From Deltaproteobacteria bacterium (GTDB lineage: Bacteria; Desulfobacterota; Desulfarculia; Adiutricales; Adiutricaceae), in the NCBI GenBank assembly GCA_031279525.1, contig JAITIH010000290.1:1-13988 (forward strand): a stretch of 13,988 nt of DNA, given 5' to 3'. The notes below the pieces were generated by a model. That model was given only the letters and a program-made list of their open reading frames with translations. It did not search any database and had not been told where the DNA came from. A program made the translations under genes and the position numbers. Below, piece after piece: positions 1-7,402 of the stretch; within the stretch, counting starts at the first letter, position 1, and each line of letters opens with the position of its first letter.

Positions 1-1395
1 GGCCTACCGGCCGGCGCGGCCACCGGCCAGATGAAGTCCAATTTTTTGGATCTTCGCCGCTCGGTTTACGTATCCGAGAGCTTAGGGCTATCTCTTGCGG
101 CCCTAGCCGGAACCGTCCCGGCCCTTTCGCCCTTCCTTACGGCCTTAGAAAGGGTCCGGCTTAACCCGGGTCTGCCCCAAACCTCCTTAGTGGAAATCGC
201 CCAAGCCGCCGGGGTCGACGACCAGGCGATCTTAGCCCGCTTAGCCGACCTCGACCCCTTAAACCCGGCCCCGGTCCCTAACGAGCCTCCAAGCTCCCCC
301 GCGGCGCCGGCCGAGGAGCCAGCCGAGGAGCCCGAGCCTTTGTGGGAGCCGGGGCCCAGCCAGACCTTCCGCTCCCGCGAGGAGGTCATAGCCGCCCTGA
401 CCGACCCTAAAATCGCCAGATCGCCGGCCTTCGGGGCCATCTGGCCCGGCTCGGCCATGGCCGGCCTAAACTTAAACGGCCTTTGCTTCGCCGGCTTAGA
501 CCTAAGCGGGGCCGACCTGGCCGGGGCTAGCCTTAAAGGCGCCTCCCTTGACGGGGCCAACTGCCAAAGGGCCTCTTTCGACGGGGCTAGCCTATGCGGG
601 TGCTCCGCCCAAAGGGCCTCTTTCGCCGGGGCCAGCTTCATTCGGGCCGATTTAAGGGGCTTGGACCTTAGCTCGACCTTATTGGCCGAGGCCGACTTAG
701 CCGAGGCCGACCTTACCGACTCCAATCTGGAAGGGGCCATGGCCAACGGGGCCAACTTCGCCGGGGCCGCCTTGCCCCGCCGCTTAAAGGGGGCCTCCTT
801 AATCGAGGCTCGCTTTGAGGGCCAAGACCTAAGCGAGGCCGATTTTTCCGGGGCCTTGTTGGATAGGGCCTTTTTCGAGGAGGTCGATCTTACCCGGGCC
901 AACTTCAGCCAGGCCTCCCTCAAAGAAGCCGGCTTTTACCGATGCGCGGCCCCAAAAGCCGTCTTCCGAGCGGTCCGGGGCCAGGGCCTTCGCTTTCTGC
1001 CCGGCTGCGACTTGGATCTAGCCACCTTCCGCGGGGCCGACTTGCGGGAGGCCGTCTTCCAGGACAGCCGCCTAACCGGAGTCGACTTCGCCGCCTGCCG
1101 GGCCCTAGGGCTTCGGGCCGACTTTCAGGATCTGGCCGCGGCCAGCTTAAAGGGGGCCTATTTAAGGGAGGCTAGCTTTTTCGGCTCCAACTTAACCGGG
1201 GCCGACGTCTCCGGTTCCGACCTTTTGGGGGCGAGCCTCGGCAGCAGCGACCTTAGGGGGGCCAACCTATCCGGGGCCTCCCTCTACGGGGCCGACCTCT
1301 ATCGGGTAAGGCTCGACAAAAAGACGCTTTTACAAGGGGCGGACCTTAACGACACCTGCCTAAAAATAGAAAGCGCCGGACTTTCGGCGGTGTAA
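1..1395 (+). CDS. Pentapeptide-repeat protein, 5'-truncated; probable C-terminal part of a DUF2169-type T6SS adaptor
   Basis: The frame is open to the left edge. The ATG at 31 has no Shine-Dalgarno sequence before it, so the gene probably begins outside the window. From the ATG, residues 1-80 are a non-repeat region, about 80-110 a Pro/Glu-rich linker, about 111-142 another non-repeat stretch, and about 143-440 runs of A(D/N/S)LxG pentapeptide repeats such as GADLAGASLKGASLDGAN. Such repeats fold into a right-handed quadrilateral beta-helix. DUF2169 proteins of T6SS loci often carry a pentapeptide tail and precede exactly the genes seen here (pentapeptide, DUF3540, DUF4150). They are regarded as adaptors for loading PAAR-like spike tips or their effectors. 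The DUF2169 domain itself is not visible, so that identity rests on gene order. The next gene starts one base after the stop. A stand-alone pentapeptide protein starting at 31 is the alternative. Confidence 0.85.
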   Translation, partial: GLPAGAATGQMKSNFLDLRRSVYVSESLGLSLAALAGTVPALSPFLTALERVRLNPGLPQTSLVEIAQAAGVDDQAILARLADLDPLNPAPVPNEPPSSPAAPAEEPAEEPEPLWEPGPSQTFRSREEVIAALTDPKIARSPAFGAIWPGSAMAGLNLNGLCFAGLDLSGADLAGASLKGASLDGANCQRASFDGASLCGCSAQRASFAGASFIRADLRGLDLSSTLLAEADLAEADLTDSNLEGAMANGANFAGAALPRRLKGASLIEARFEGQDLSEADFSGALLDRAFFEEVDLTRANFSQASLKEAGFYRCAAPKAVFRAVRGQGLRFLPGCDLDLATFRGADLREAVFQDSRLTGVDFAACRALGLRADFQDLAAASLKGAYLREASFFGSNLTGADVSGSDLLGASLGSSDLRGANLSGASLYGADLYRVRLDKKTLLQGADLNDTCLKIESAGLSAV

Positions 1396-1396
1396 G

Positions 1397-2422
1397 GTGA
1401 CGACCACCGACCTAAGCGGCCAGGCCTCAACCGCCGCCAGCCACGCCGACTGCGCCGGCCCCGTCGGCCCCGTCGGCCCCGTCGGCGGCGGCCCAGAGAG
1501 GGAACCCAACTTAAGCGGGCCCGGCCCGGCTGGCCTTGGGGGAAGCCCTAAAGGCGGCCCCCGCGACTTTAAGGGCTTAACCCTTACGGGGGAGACCTTC
1601 GTCGGTCAAGACCTCAAAGGAGTCTCCTTTCGCGAGAGCGGCCTAATCGACTGTCACTTTAGGGAGTGCCTTTTGGACGGGGCCGACTTTAGCGGGGCCA
1701 GGCTAGAAGGGGCGAGCTTTAACGGCTGCCGCCTTTTGGGCCTGACCTTCGCCGGGGGCTCCTTAGCCGAAACCCACTTCGCCGACTCGCCCCTTTTGGG
1801 GGGCGATTTTAAAGGGGCCTTTTTCTCAAAAGCGGCCTTTTCGGCCGGCTCCCTTTGGCGAGGGGTCGACCTAAGCCAGGCCATTTTCCAGGATTTCACG
1901 GCGGAAAACCTTGTTTTGGACGACTGCGACTTGGCCGGGGCCGTGTTCTTATTGGCCAAACTAAACGGCTTAATCGTCAAAGGCTCGCGCCTTAACAACG
2001 CCGTCTTCGAGCGTCTGGCTTTGCCGGGTTTAGCGACCTTTCAAAGCGACTTTTCTCAAGCCTCTTTCGCGGGCGGCGACTTAGCGGGGGCCAAGCTGGC
2101 CGGAGCCGTCCTCGCCGAGGCCAAATTTTTAAGGGCCTCCCTTAAAGGGGCCGATCTTTCTGGGGCCCTGGCCCAAAAAGCCCTTTTTAACGAGGCCGAT
2201 CTTTCTTACGCCAACTTACGGCTGATTAAGGCCGAGATGGCCGACTTCTCCAGGGCCTCGCTAGTCGAGGCCGCCCTCGACCACGGCGATTTCCGCCTGG
2301 CCAATTTTCACCGGACGAGGGGCCTACCTTGGGATCACCCCTCGGCCGACTTCAGCGGGGCCAGGCCCACTAACCCTAAGCTAGCCCGGGCGGAAGAGTT
2401 CGTCCCGAAATTGCTCGACTAA
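1397..2422 (+). CDS. Pentapeptide-repeat protein of T6SS accessory module
   Basis: This is a 341-residue protein starting at GTG 1397, one base after the previous stop, which suggests translational coupling. The first 57 or so residues are low-complexity Gly/Pro with a small GPV triplet repeat. From about residue 58 to 330 the protein is pentapeptide-like: GADFSGARLEGASF, DLAGAKLAGAVLAEAKF and similar. The repeats are more degenerate in the middle, where aromatic residues take the central position. No signal peptide, membrane segment or enzymatic motif is seen. A shorter pentapeptide protein following the larger DUF2169/pentapeptide protein is a recurrent arrangement in T6SS accessory modules. 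A structural or chaperone role near the spike tip is inferred; no biochemical activity can be assigned. Confidence 0.88.
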   Translation: MTTTDLSGQASTAASHADCAGPVGPVGPVGGGPEREPNLSGPGPAGLGGSPKGGPRDFKGLTLTGETFVGQDLKGVSFRESGLIDCHFRECLLDGADFSGARLEGASFNGCRLLGLTFAGGSLAETHFADSPLLGGDFKGAFFSKAAFSAGSLWRGVDLSQAIFQDFTAENLVLDDCDLAGAVFLLAKLNGLIVKGSRLNNAVFERLALPGLATFQSDFSQASFAGGDLAGAKLAGAVLAEAKFLRASLKGADLSGALAQKALFNEADLSYANLRLIKAEMADFSRASLVEAALDHGDFRLANFHRTRGLPWDHPSADFSGARPTNPKLARAEEFVPKLLD

Positions 2423-2433
2423 GGAAGGCCAAG

Positions 2434-3024
2434 ATGAACCAAGCGTTTAAAATCGCCTATTTCCCCGCCCCCAACTCGGCCGAGGTTTTGGCCGTGGACG
2501 GGGCCGAGTTTCGGATCCTTTGCGGGGCCGAGATCCTTTTGGCCCGGAGGGCCTACTCATGTCTGGTCGAGCCGGTTAAAGGCGACCGGGTGATTTTCGC
2601 CGCCCACGAGAGCCAGACCTATATCCTGGCCATTTTATCTCGCCCTGAGCCGGAAGCCAGGCCGGCCGAGCTGGTCCTTCCGGCTCAGGCCGCCCTAAAA
2701 GGCGAAAGCCTCGCCCTACGCGTCTCGGCCTTGGCTTTTGAGGCCACGACCCTAACCGGCCGGACCGGCCGGGCTCACCTGTCCGGGTCGTGGCTTAAGC
2801 TTGACTTTTCTTTGGCTCACCTCGCGGCCAAAAAGGCGGTCGAGGTCTTCGACCGCCTGTGGCGGCGCTGCGGCACATTTCGCTCAGAGGCTAAAAGCTC
2901 CTCCATTAAGGCCGAGCGCCTTAGGCTAGAGGCTGAAAAATCCCTCTCCGCCCGCTCAGGCAGCCTTGATCTAAAAGCCGAGTCCTCCGTCAAAATCGAC
3001 GGCCAAATCATCGAGCTGGGGTGA
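2434..3024 (+). CDS. DUF3540 family T6SS accessory protein
   Basis: This 196-residue protein begins at ATG 2434, with a plausible ribosome site (AAGGAAGG) just upstream and 11 bases after the previous stop. The N-terminal half has the DUF3540 pattern: a region around residues 39-72 with RRAYSCLVEPVKGDRVIF, then YILAILSRPE. The C-terminal part (about 145-196) is a polar stretch of alternating Ser/Lys/Ala/Glu ending SVKIDGQIIELG, which resembles the repetitive beta-prism ends of spike proteins. DUF3540 genes are commonly found between pentapeptide and DUF4150 genes in T6SS loci. The molecular role is not established; a link to spike assembly is inferred from context. The stop overlaps the start of the next gene in GTGA. 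Confidence 0.8.
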   Translation: MNQAFKIAYFPAPNSAEVLAVDGAEFRILCGAEILLARRAYSCLVEPVKGDRVIFAAHESQTYILAILSRPEPEARPAELVLPAQAALKGESLALRVSALAFEATTLTGRTGRAHLSGSWLKLDFSLAHLAAKKAVEVFDRLWRRCGTFRSEAKSSSIKAERLRLEAEKSLSARSGSLDLKAESSVKIDGQIIELG

Positions 3025-3443
3025 TTAACATGTTCGCCTTAACCATCCAAAGTGGCGTGGCCATGACCACGGCCCCGGACGTTTGTAAAGTCCCGACCCC
3101 CGGCGGCCCGGTGCCCACGCCCTTCGTCAACGTCATCCAGCTGCCCATGGCCAACCCAAGCACGGTCTGCAAAAAGGTCTTTATTTGCAACTCGCCGGCC
3201 TTAACCGTCAAGACCAAGTTTTTGCTGTCCAGCGGCGACGAGCCCGGGGTTTTGGGCGGGGTCATCTCCTCTAAGTTCATCGGCCCGGGGGAGTTTTTTC
3301 CCATGGGCAGCTCCAAGGTCAACTTCGAGGGCAACAAGGCCGTCTTTTTGACCTCCCAGACCAAGCACAACGGCTCGGCCAACTTTAACGCCCCTGGCCA
3401 AGTCACGGCGCCTAGCCAGACCAAGGTCATCGTGGCCAAATGA
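3021..3443 (+). CDS. DUF4150 PAAR-like T6SS spike-tip protein
   Basis: This 140-residue protein matches the DUF4150 (PAAR-like) pattern across its whole length: DVCKVPTPGGPVPTPFVNV near the N-terminus, then LLSSGDEPGVLGGVISSKF, a segment ending MGSSKVNFEGNKAVFL, and a C-terminal APSQTKVIV. PAAR-like proteins form the sharp tip on the VgrG trimer and often carry effector domains. Here the protein ends directly after the PAAR-like fold, so no toxin domain is fused. The GTG at 3021 overlaps the previous stop (GTGA). An ATG three codons later, at 3030, is an equally usable start. The stop overlaps the tssC start in ATGA at 3440-3443, so tip and sheath protein are probably made from one message. 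Confidence 0.9.
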   Translation: MINMFALTIQSGVAMTTAPDVCKVPTPGGPVPTPFVNVIQLPMANPSTVCKKVFICNSPALTVKTKFLLSSGDEPGVLGGVISSKFIGPGEFFPMGSSKVNFEGNKAVFLTSQTKHNGSANFNAPGQVTAPSQTKVIVAK

Positions 3444-4930
3444 GCCCCTTTTCCGACGTCGGCCCGGCCGACCCCGCCGCCCTGGCCACGGCCGAAGGCG
3501 TAGAGCCCAAAAGCCCTTGGGCCGCCTTTGATCTGACGCCCATGGAAAAAACCGGCTTAGCTCGCTTAGCCCAGTGGCTGGGAAAATCCGCGGGCGACCC
3601 CGCGGGCGGCCCCGCGGGCCGGCCCATCGGGCCGGCCCTGATCGACGGCTTAATAGGCCAGGTCGATAAAGCCATCGCGGATTGGCTAAACGCGATTATA
3701 AAGGCCCCGGCCTTTAAGAGCTTAGAAAGAATCTGGCGCTCCTTGGATTTTCTGGTCAGCCGGGTCGACTTTCGGGAAAACGTCCGGATCGAAATCTTAA
3801 ACGTCAGCCAAAAGGACCTTTTGGAGGACTTTTTAGACAGCCCGGAGATCGGCAAATCCGGCCTGTATCGCTTAGCTTACGTCGCCGAGTACGGCCAGTT
3901 CGGCGGCCAGCCCATCGGGGCCGTCGTCTGCGACTACGAGATCGAGAACTCCCCAGAGGACTACCGCTTATTGGCCTTCGCGGCCGAGGTGGGGGCGGCC
4001 GTCCACGCGCCCTTTCTGTTTTCGGTGGGGCCTAAGTTCTTTGGGGCCCGGCGGTTCGCCGATCTTGACCAAATCCGGGATCTGACCGAGGTTTTCCGGC
4101 AAAAGCCCCACGCCCGCTGGCGGGCTTTGCGCGAGTCGGAAAACTCCCGCTACCTGGCCCTGGCTTGGCCTAGCTTTTTATTAAGGCGGCCCTACGATCC
4201 GGAGTCGACCTTTTCCTTAAACTTCGAGGAAAAAACCGAAGTTGAGTCCGACTACCTTTGGGGCTCGGCCGCCTTCGCCCTGGCTTTGGCCATGGCCGAC
4301 AGCTTCGCCAAGTACCGTTGGTGCGTCAACGTGGTCGGCGAGAGCGGGGGCGGCTTAATTGAGGGGCTTTGCGCGGCCCAGGTCCCGGCCTTAGGGCGCG
4401 GGGGCCTTAAGCCCTCATTAAGGTTTTTAGCCTCGGAAAGCCGCGAGAGCGCCCTAGCCGAGGAAGGCATAATCACCCTTATGGCCCTTAAAGAGCCCGG
4501 GTCGGCCGTCTTTCTTTCGGCCAACTCGGCCCTTAGGGCCAGGCGGTTTACGACCTCAGAAGGCGGGGCTCAGGCCTCCCTTAGCCATCGCCTCTCCACG
4601 CAATTGCCCTACATGATGATCGTAAACCGCCTGGCCCATTACCTAAAAGTCCTCCAAAGAGAGGGCATCGGCTCCTGGAAGGGAGCCGCCGCCCTGGAGG
4701 TCGAGCTCAACAAGTGGCTAAACCGTTTCGTCACCGACATGGACAACCCCGAGCCCCTGGCCCGGGGCCGCCACCCTTTGCGAAGGGCCAGGGCCACGGT
4801 CCAAGAGGAGGAAGGTCGGCCCGGCTGGCACCGGGTCAACTTAACCGTGCGGCCCCACTTTAAGCGCTTAGGGGCCAATTTCGACCTCAACCTGACCGGC
4901 CGCCTGGAAAAGCTGGACTGGGGGGGCTAA
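3440..4930 (+). CDS. tssC: TssC, T6SS contractile sheath large subunit (VipB/ImpD family)
   Basis: This 496-residue protein has the normal TssC length. Recognisable conserved blocks are SLERIWRSLDFLVSRVDFRENV (from about residue 94), LLEDFLDSPEIGKSGLY, AEYGQFGGQPIGAV (about 150-162), VHAPFLFSVGPKFFG (about 188-202), DYLWGSAAFALA, DSFAKYRWC (about 287-295), LSTQLPYMMIVNRLAHYLKV (about 385-404) and LTVRPHFKRLGANFDLNL near the C-terminus. TssC pairs with TssB to build the sheath whose contraction drives the Hcp/VgrG needle; ClpV recycles it. A short Gly/Pro insertion at about residues 52-64, encoded by CCGCGGG-containing repeats, lies in the variable N-terminal region. The usual partner tssB is not directly upstream; its place is taken by the PAAR-like module. 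The start overlaps the previous gene by four bases and the stop overlaps the tssE start by one. Confidence 0.97.
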   Translation: MSPFSDVGPADPAALATAEGVEPKSPWAAFDLTPMEKTGLARLAQWLGKSAGDPAGGPAGRPIGPALIDGLIGQVDKAIADWLNAIIKAPAFKSLERIWRSLDFLVSRVDFRENVRIEILNVSQKDLLEDFLDSPEIGKSGLYRLAYVAEYGQFGGQPIGAVVCDYEIENSPEDYRLLAFAAEVGAAVHAPFLFSVGPKFFGARRFADLDQIRDLTEVFRQKPHARWRALRESENSRYLALAWPSFLLRRPYDPESTFSLNFEEKTEVESDYLWGSAAFALALAMADSFAKYRWCVNVVGESGGGLIEGLCAAQVPALGRGGLKPSLRFLASESRESALAEEGIITLMALKEPGSAVFLSANSALRARRFTTSEGGAQASLSHRLSTQLPYMMIVNRLAHYLKVLQREGIGSWKGAAALEVELNKWLNRFVTDMDNPEPLARGRHPLRRARATVQEEEGRPGWHRVNLTVRPHFKRLGANFDLNLTGRLEKLDWGG

Positions 4931-5346
4931 TGGCCGCGCGCGTTAGGTTATTGGAGCGGATAAGGCTCTTGGCCAAGGGCCCGACCAAAGTCGAGCCCCC
5001 GCGCGAGGAGGCGGTCGTTAAATCTTTAACCGACCACCTCTCGGCCCTTTTGAGCTCAAGGCCTCTTAACTCCATTTCCGCCGAAAGCTTTGGTCTCCCG
5101 GATCTTTTGGCCTTTGGCGGGGAGGTCGGCCCGGAGGGCTTGCGGGACCTGGAAAAGGCCCTAACCGAGACCATTAAAAAATACGAGCCGCGCCTTAAGG
5201 ACCCTAAAGTGACCTGTCTGCCCCAGCCTGAGGACCTAACCCGGCTGGCCTTCGCCTTGGAAGGGGTCCTAGGCGGCGACGGCCCCCAAGAGATCTTCTT
5301 GACCGCCTACTTAGGGGCCGACGGCCAGATTAGGGTCGTGCGCTAA
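4930..5346 (+). CDS. tssE: TssE, T6SS baseplate protein (phage gp25-like)
   Basis: This 138-residue protein is of typical TssE length. It shows the gp25-like signature: RLLERIRLL near the N-terminus, LSALLSSRPLNSISAESFGLPDLL (about residues 37-60), then LEKALTETIKKYEPRL (about 74-89) with the characteristic EPRL, followed by a predicted beta-rich end. TssE is the baseplate wedge protein that helps start sheath polymerisation. The ATG overlaps the last base of the tssC stop (TAATG), indicating coupled translation. It is the last gene before the 352-base gap ahead of tssF, so the first transcription unit may end or be attenuated after it, though no clear terminator is visible. Confidence 0.95.
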   Translation: MAARVRLLERIRLLAKGPTKVEPPREEAVVKSLTDHLSALLSSRPLNSISAESFGLPDLLAFGGEVGPEGLRDLEKALTETIKKYEPRLKDPKVTCLPQPEDLTRLAFALEGVLGGDGPQEIFLTAYLGADGQIRVVR

Positions 5347-5407
5347 GGCTGCCCCTAACTCTCGCCTGGAAGGCCTTTTCGGGGCCGGGCCCCAGCTACC
5401 CCCTTTT

Positions 5408-5522
5408 AAAAGGCCGCGGCAAGGGGCCATAGGGCCCTCATAAAAGGCCGCGGCATGGGGCCCATAGGGCCCCCTTAAAAAGCCGTGGCAAGGGGCTATA
5501 GGGCCCTCAAAAAGGCCGCGGC
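5408..5522. repeat. Intergenic tandem repeat, about 34 bp, 3 full units plus a partial
   Basis: The block AAAAGGCCGCGGC (one unit reads AAAAAGCCGTGGC) starts at 5408, 5442, 5477 and 5510, giving periods of 34, 35 and 33 bases. Each full unit then continues with a GGGGCC-ATA-GGGCCC-like inverted repeat. In the second unit this is GGGGCCCATAGGGCCCC (5457-5473), a 7-bp-arm palindrome around ATA. Every unit therefore has two palindromic cores, GCCGCGGC and GGGCC-ATA-GGGCCC. Confidence 0.9.
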
Positions 5523-5542
5523 GGTCCAGAGAAAGCCATTTT

Positions 5543-5578
5543 GGCCTTAAGACTTAGGCCTTAAGGCTAGGCCTTAAG
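5543..5578. repeat. Short tandem repeat of GGCCTTAAG, 3 copies, 13-14 bp period
   Basis: GGCCTTAAG occurs at 5543, 5557 and 5570, separated by ACTTA and GCTA spacers, and a degenerate fourth copy (GAGCCCTTAA) follows. Each copy contains the palindrome CTTAAG. It lies directly after the larger 34-bp array, about 120 bases before tssF. Confidence 0.8.
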
Positions 5579-5698
5579 ACTAGAGCCCTTAACCTTACGG
5601 CCTTTGTGGGCCAATGGCCGCCCCGGGGTTCCACCCTATTTTGGCCTGACCGCTTAGTAAACGCCTTCCAAAACCCTTTTCGCCAATGAAAGGCCCTT

Positions 5699-7402
5699 AT
5701 GCTGACCGAGCTTTACCGACGCGAGCTAAATTCCCTTCTAGCCCAGGCGGCCGAGTTTGGCCAGGCCCACCCGGCCCTGGCCCCTTGGCTGGCCGCCAAA
5801 GGCCAGGATCCGGACGTGGAAAGGCTTTTGGAGGGGACCGCCTTTCTGGCCGCGACCGTCCGCCGCCAATTGGCCGAGGGCTTTCCCGAATTGGCCGAGG
5901 CCCTCTTGGACCTGCTCTTCCCGCGGTTAGGCCAGGCCTTGCCGGCCATGATCTTAACCCACTTTCAGCCGGCCCCGGGCTTTTCCGAGGCCCAGACGGC
6001 CCCGCGCGGGGCTCAGCTGGCCTCGGTCCCGGTCAATTCCGTTCGGGCCCGCTTCGCCTTGGCCAGCCAGACCCCCATCTGGCCGGCCCAAATTAGCCAG
6101 GCCCGCCTAAGCCAAACCGTCGGAGGCGAAGGGGTCTTGGAGCTTAAGGCGGCCTCGGCGGCCCCTTTAAAAAACTGGCTGCCCGATAGCCTTGAGATCC
6201 ATTTGGCCGGCGAGTACGGCCAGGCCTGCGACCGCAGGGAGCTCTTGCTGGCCAAAACCAAGGCCATCGAGGTCGCGGCGGGCAACGCCTCTTACGTCCT
6301 ATCGCCCTCGGCCGTGGCCCCGTCTGGCCTGGCCCCGGCCTTTGAGGGCGAGGCAGGGCCTTACCTAGGCTACGGGCTTATCCGGGAGTATTTCGCCTTT
6401 CCGGAAAAATTCCTTTTCGCCCGGCTAAGCGGCCTTGGGCCTCTCAAAAACTTAAGCGAGACGACCTTTTCGGTCCGGTTTTACCTAAAAAATCTCCCCA
6501 AAAGCCCGCCGCCGGTCAAAGCCGACCACTTTTTGCTAAACGTCGGCCCGGCCATTAACCTCTTAACCCGGCCGGCTCACCCGATAAACGTGGACCACCG
6601 GCGCGAGGAGTACTTAATCCGGCCCCAAAGGGGCGAGGCCGAGAAGCTGGCCATCCAAAGGGTCCGCCAGGTCGTGGGGGTCTCGGCCTCCGGCCGGGAG
6701 CGGCCTTACCTGCCCTTCGCCGGCTACGGCGGCCAAAGCCAGGCCGGCTACTACGCGGTGCGAAGGGGCGAGGGGCCTGGGGCTAACGAGGGACACTACC
6801 TTAAAGTCGTCTACCCCCAAGGCCGCCGGCCGCCCGAGCCGGAGACGCTTTCCATCGATCTTTATTGCTACAACCGGGAGTTGACGGACTTCTTGCGGCC
6901 GGGCGACGTCTCCTTACCCACCGAAAAATCCCCGGCCATGGCCGTCTTCGCCAACCTCTCGACGCCCTCGCGGGTCTGCCCGCCCCCGGCCGCCGAGGGG
7001 ACCTTGTGGCGGATTCTGTCTTGCCTGCATCTAAGCCTAAGCCCCTTGGCCTCGGCCGAGGGCCTAAGGGATCTCCTGGCCCTCTACGCCCCGCTTGGCG
7101 ATCCCGACCCCGCCCGGAAAATCGGGGTGCGCCAAAAAATCGACTCGATCTTGGCCCTTTCGGCCGAGACGGCCGACGCCTTCGTCCGGGGCTGGCCGGT
7201 TCGCGGAGTCAAGCTGACTTTAACGGTGGACGGAGCCAACTTCGCCTCGCCCGGGGAGATAGGCCTGTTTGGCGACGTTTTGGAGAGATTTCTGGCCGAC
7301 TTTCTGTCGCTTAACTCCTTTTTGCGGCTAACCGTCGTTGAGAAAAACGCCCAGGAGGCGCGCTCGTGGCCGATCCGAATTGGCTCGAAAAAGATTCTTT
7401 GA
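5699..7402 (+). CDS. tssF: TssF, T6SS baseplate protein (ImpG/VasA family)
   Basis: This 567-residue protein is near the normal TssF length. The N-terminus carries the family hallmark: LYRRELNSLLAQAAEFGQAHP, then DPDVERLLEGTAFLAATVRRQL (about residues 38-58), FPELAEALLDLLFPRLGQALP and a THFQPAPG segment. The remainder has the mixed beta content typical of the family and ends with an IRIG segment near the C-terminus. TssF forms wedge complexes with TssG and TssE and docks on TssK in the baseplate. The ATG at 5699 has an AAAGG ribosome site at 5689-5693. The 3' end overlaps tssG by 37 bases in another frame, which is consistent with coupling of these stoichiometric partners. Confidence 0.95.
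   Translation: MLTELYRRELNSLLAQAAEFGQAHPALAPWLAAKGQDPDVERLLEGTAFLAATVRRQLAEGFPELAEALLDLLFPRLGQALPAMILTHFQPAPGFSEAQTAPRGAQLASVPVNSVRARFALASQTPIWPAQISQARLSQTVGGEGVLELKAASAAPLKNWLPDSLEIHLAGEYGQACDRRELLLAKTKAIEVAAGNASYVLSPSAVAPSGLAPAFEGEAGPYLGYGLIREYFAFPEKFLFARLSGLGPLKNLSETTFSVRFYLKNLPKSPPPVKADHFLLNVGPAINLLTRPAHPINVDHRREEYLIRPQRGEAEKLAIQRVRQVVGVSASGRERPYLPFAGYGGQSQAGYYAVRRGEGPGANEGHYLKVVYPQGRRPPEPETLSIDLYCYNRELTDFLRPGDVSLPTEKSPAMAVFANLSTPSRVCPPPAAEGTLWRILSCLHLSLSPLASAEGLRDLLALYAPLGDPDPARKIGVRQKIDSILALSAETADAFVRGWPVRGVKLTLTVDGANFASPGEIGLFGDVLERFLADFLSLNSFLRLTVVEKNAQEARSWPIRIGSKKIL
7353..7358 (+). promoter_or_regulatory. Ribosome binding site fixing the tssG GTG start
   Basis: A perfect AGGAGG lies inside the 3' end of tssF, seven bases before the GTG at 7366. 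It supports that GTG as the tssG start, because the encoded residues from there (WLEKD, then RFAYFQALRLL) match the usual TssG N-terminus. Confidence 0.85.

Larger units (their letters stand above)
5347..5698 (+). other. Intergenic region tssE-tssF, repeat-rich, no gene seen
   Basis: These 352 bases contain no convincing coding sequence. From left to right they hold a GC palindrome GGGGCCGGGCCCC (5381-5393), a perfect 12-bp palindrome CCTTTTAAAAGG (5402-5413), a 34-bp-class tandem array (5408-5522), a short GGCCTTAAG array (5543-5578) and a plainer stretch up to the tssF ribosome site. No convincing promoter box pair or U-tract terminator was found. The gap interrupts an otherwise overlapping gene series, so it is a natural place for a promoter or processing site, but that is inference. 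Confidence 0.7.

Noticed and set aside
31..33. ATG at 31 as the true start of the first gene
   Set aside because: There is no Shine-Dalgarno sequence upstream, the frame stays open to base 1, and gene order predicts a larger DUF2169 protein. It cannot be excluded, so it is mentioned as an alternative.
66..923. Long open frame on the minus strand across the pentapeptide gene
   Set aside because: It mirrors the repeat periodicity and codon bias of the + strand gene, and its product is low-complexity Ala/Lys/Ser without recognisable motifs. The same applies to the other minus-strand open frames in the window.
5381..5413. Rho-independent terminator after tssE
   Set aside because: The GGGGCCGGGCCCC palindrome has a one-base centre and is followed by C-rich sequence, with only a four-base T-run 11 bases later that itself sits in another palindrome.
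5686..6096. Short open frame starting 13 bases before tssF
   Set aside because: It overlaps tssF in another frame with Gly/Pro/Arg-rich content, while tssF has clear family motifs and its own ribosome site.
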